The notes under the pieces are model-generated. The model made no database searches. It saw only the letters and a program-made list of their open reading frames with translations, and was not told the origin of the DNA. Shown one piece after another: positions 63,725-64,000 of a stretch of 64,000 nucleotides of DNA (positions within the stretch are counted from its first letter, which is position 1; each line of letters begins with the position of its first letter). A program made the position numbers and the translations under genes. Source of the DNA: Pseudomonas fluorescens (lineage in GTDB: Bacteria > Pseudomonadota > Gammaproteobacteria > Pseudomonadales > Pseudomonadaceae); assembly GCF_000802965.1 (NCBI RefSeq), contig NZ_JSAK01000017.1:1-64000 (forward strand), read 5' to 3'.

Positions 63725-64000
63725 TTAATACTCTTCTTCCACTGGCGGCCGATCTTCCACCCACTGCCAGAACAGCTGATAACCGACCGCAAGCACTACG
63801 GGCCCGATGAACAAACCGAGGATGCCACTGGTGACCATGCCGCCCAGCGCACCGATCAGCACCACCGGCATCGGCACATCCACGCCACGGCCCAACAGCA
63901 ACGGTTTGAGCACGTTGTCCACCAACCCGGCAACGAAGACGAACACCGAGAAAATGATGGTTGTGGTATTGGCGCCTTCGGTGGCGAGCACATAGGCAAT
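63725..64000 (-). CDS. AI-2E family transporter, partial (N-terminus beyond right edge)
   Basis: 92 codons up to the window edge. The hydrophobic stretch TTTIIFSVFVFVAGLVDNVLKP, then LLGRGVDVPMPVVLIGALGG and GILGLFIGPVVLAVGYQLFW, is the conserved C-terminus of the AI-2E/PerM family of membrane transporters (eight-helix proteins). The normal end ...VEEEY lies at 63725. The rest is outside the window. Confidence 0.88.
   Translation of the reverse strand: MAYVLATEGANTTTIIFSVFVFVAGLVDNVLKPLLLGRGVDVPMPVVLIGALGGMVTSGILGLFIGPVVLAVGYQLFWQWVEDRPPVEEEY

Overview
The window looks like chromosomal DNA of a fluorescent-group Pseudomonas. Gene order and protein character (vanAB with a VanR/VanK/OprD porin set, a PQQ quinate-type dehydrogenase next to pcaIJ, tcuRABC, ODC-PotE), high-GC coding sequence and the typical Pseudomonas 'GTAGGAGCTG...CAGCTCCTAC' palindromes all point there. 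No rRNA, tRNA or CRISPR array was seen. Function calls are from reading the translations; no database search was run.

Layout. 1-2160 is a mosaic edge: an AT-rich stretch with a TnsA-like endonuclease that runs off the window, a cut-off paralogue of a gene found intact at 39 kb, and a dTMP-kinase-like gene. 2163-9603 holds aromatic/hydroaromatic catabolism: PQQ quinate/shikimate-type dehydrogenase, OprB-type porin, PcaI/PcaJ, then a tautomerase and a carboxymuconolactone-decarboxylase-family protein divergent from a LysR gene. 10037-15594 is a vanillate cluster (transporter, OprD porin, GntR repressor, reductase, oxygenase) with GGATCC-centred palindromes at both outer promoters. 16107-23228 mixes live genes (two LysR, GST, DUF4432 epimerase-like, aldehyde dehydrogenase) with decaying ones (SRPBCC gene with an early stop, headless LysR gene, ComM tail). 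23590-28641 is tricarballylate utilisation (tcuR-tcuABC).

28888-32539 is a composite mobile segment bounded by a perfect 21-bp inverted repeat. It carries an internally deleted IS1182-type transposase and an intact Fic-domain protein, and lies beside a headless autotransporter barrel. 33706-49521 is a run of small regulator-plus-enzyme units: LysR/MFS, two-domain CMD protein, degenerate MBL protein, YdeI-like protein, two small acidic proteins, LysR/cupin/SDR, IclR/MFS/dimeric-barrel protein, EamA exporter, OYE and alcohol dehydrogenase. 49755-64000 is more core-like: nitroreductase, GAF-GAF-GGDEF-EAL protein, DUF2252 protein, lipoprotein, GAF histidine kinase, Ca2+/H+ antiporter, ornithine decarboxylase with PotE antiporter and a possible leader peptide, a periplasmic binding protein, a broken MscS channel, and the end of an AI-2E-family transporter.

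How it works together: vanillate is taken up by VanP/VanK and demethylated by VanAB to protocatechuate; quinate or shikimate is oxidised in the periplasm towards the same intermediate; PcaIJ performs the CoA-transfer step of the 3-oxoadipate pathway. Most other units are a regulator beside its likely targets. The most unusual points are the inverted-repeat-bounded Fic segment, the TnsA-like protein whose third catalytic position reads Arg, the duplicated tail-gene/terminator module at 1 kb and 39 kb, the repeated intercistronic hairpins in the aromatic operons, and the small ORF in the ornithine decarboxylase leader.
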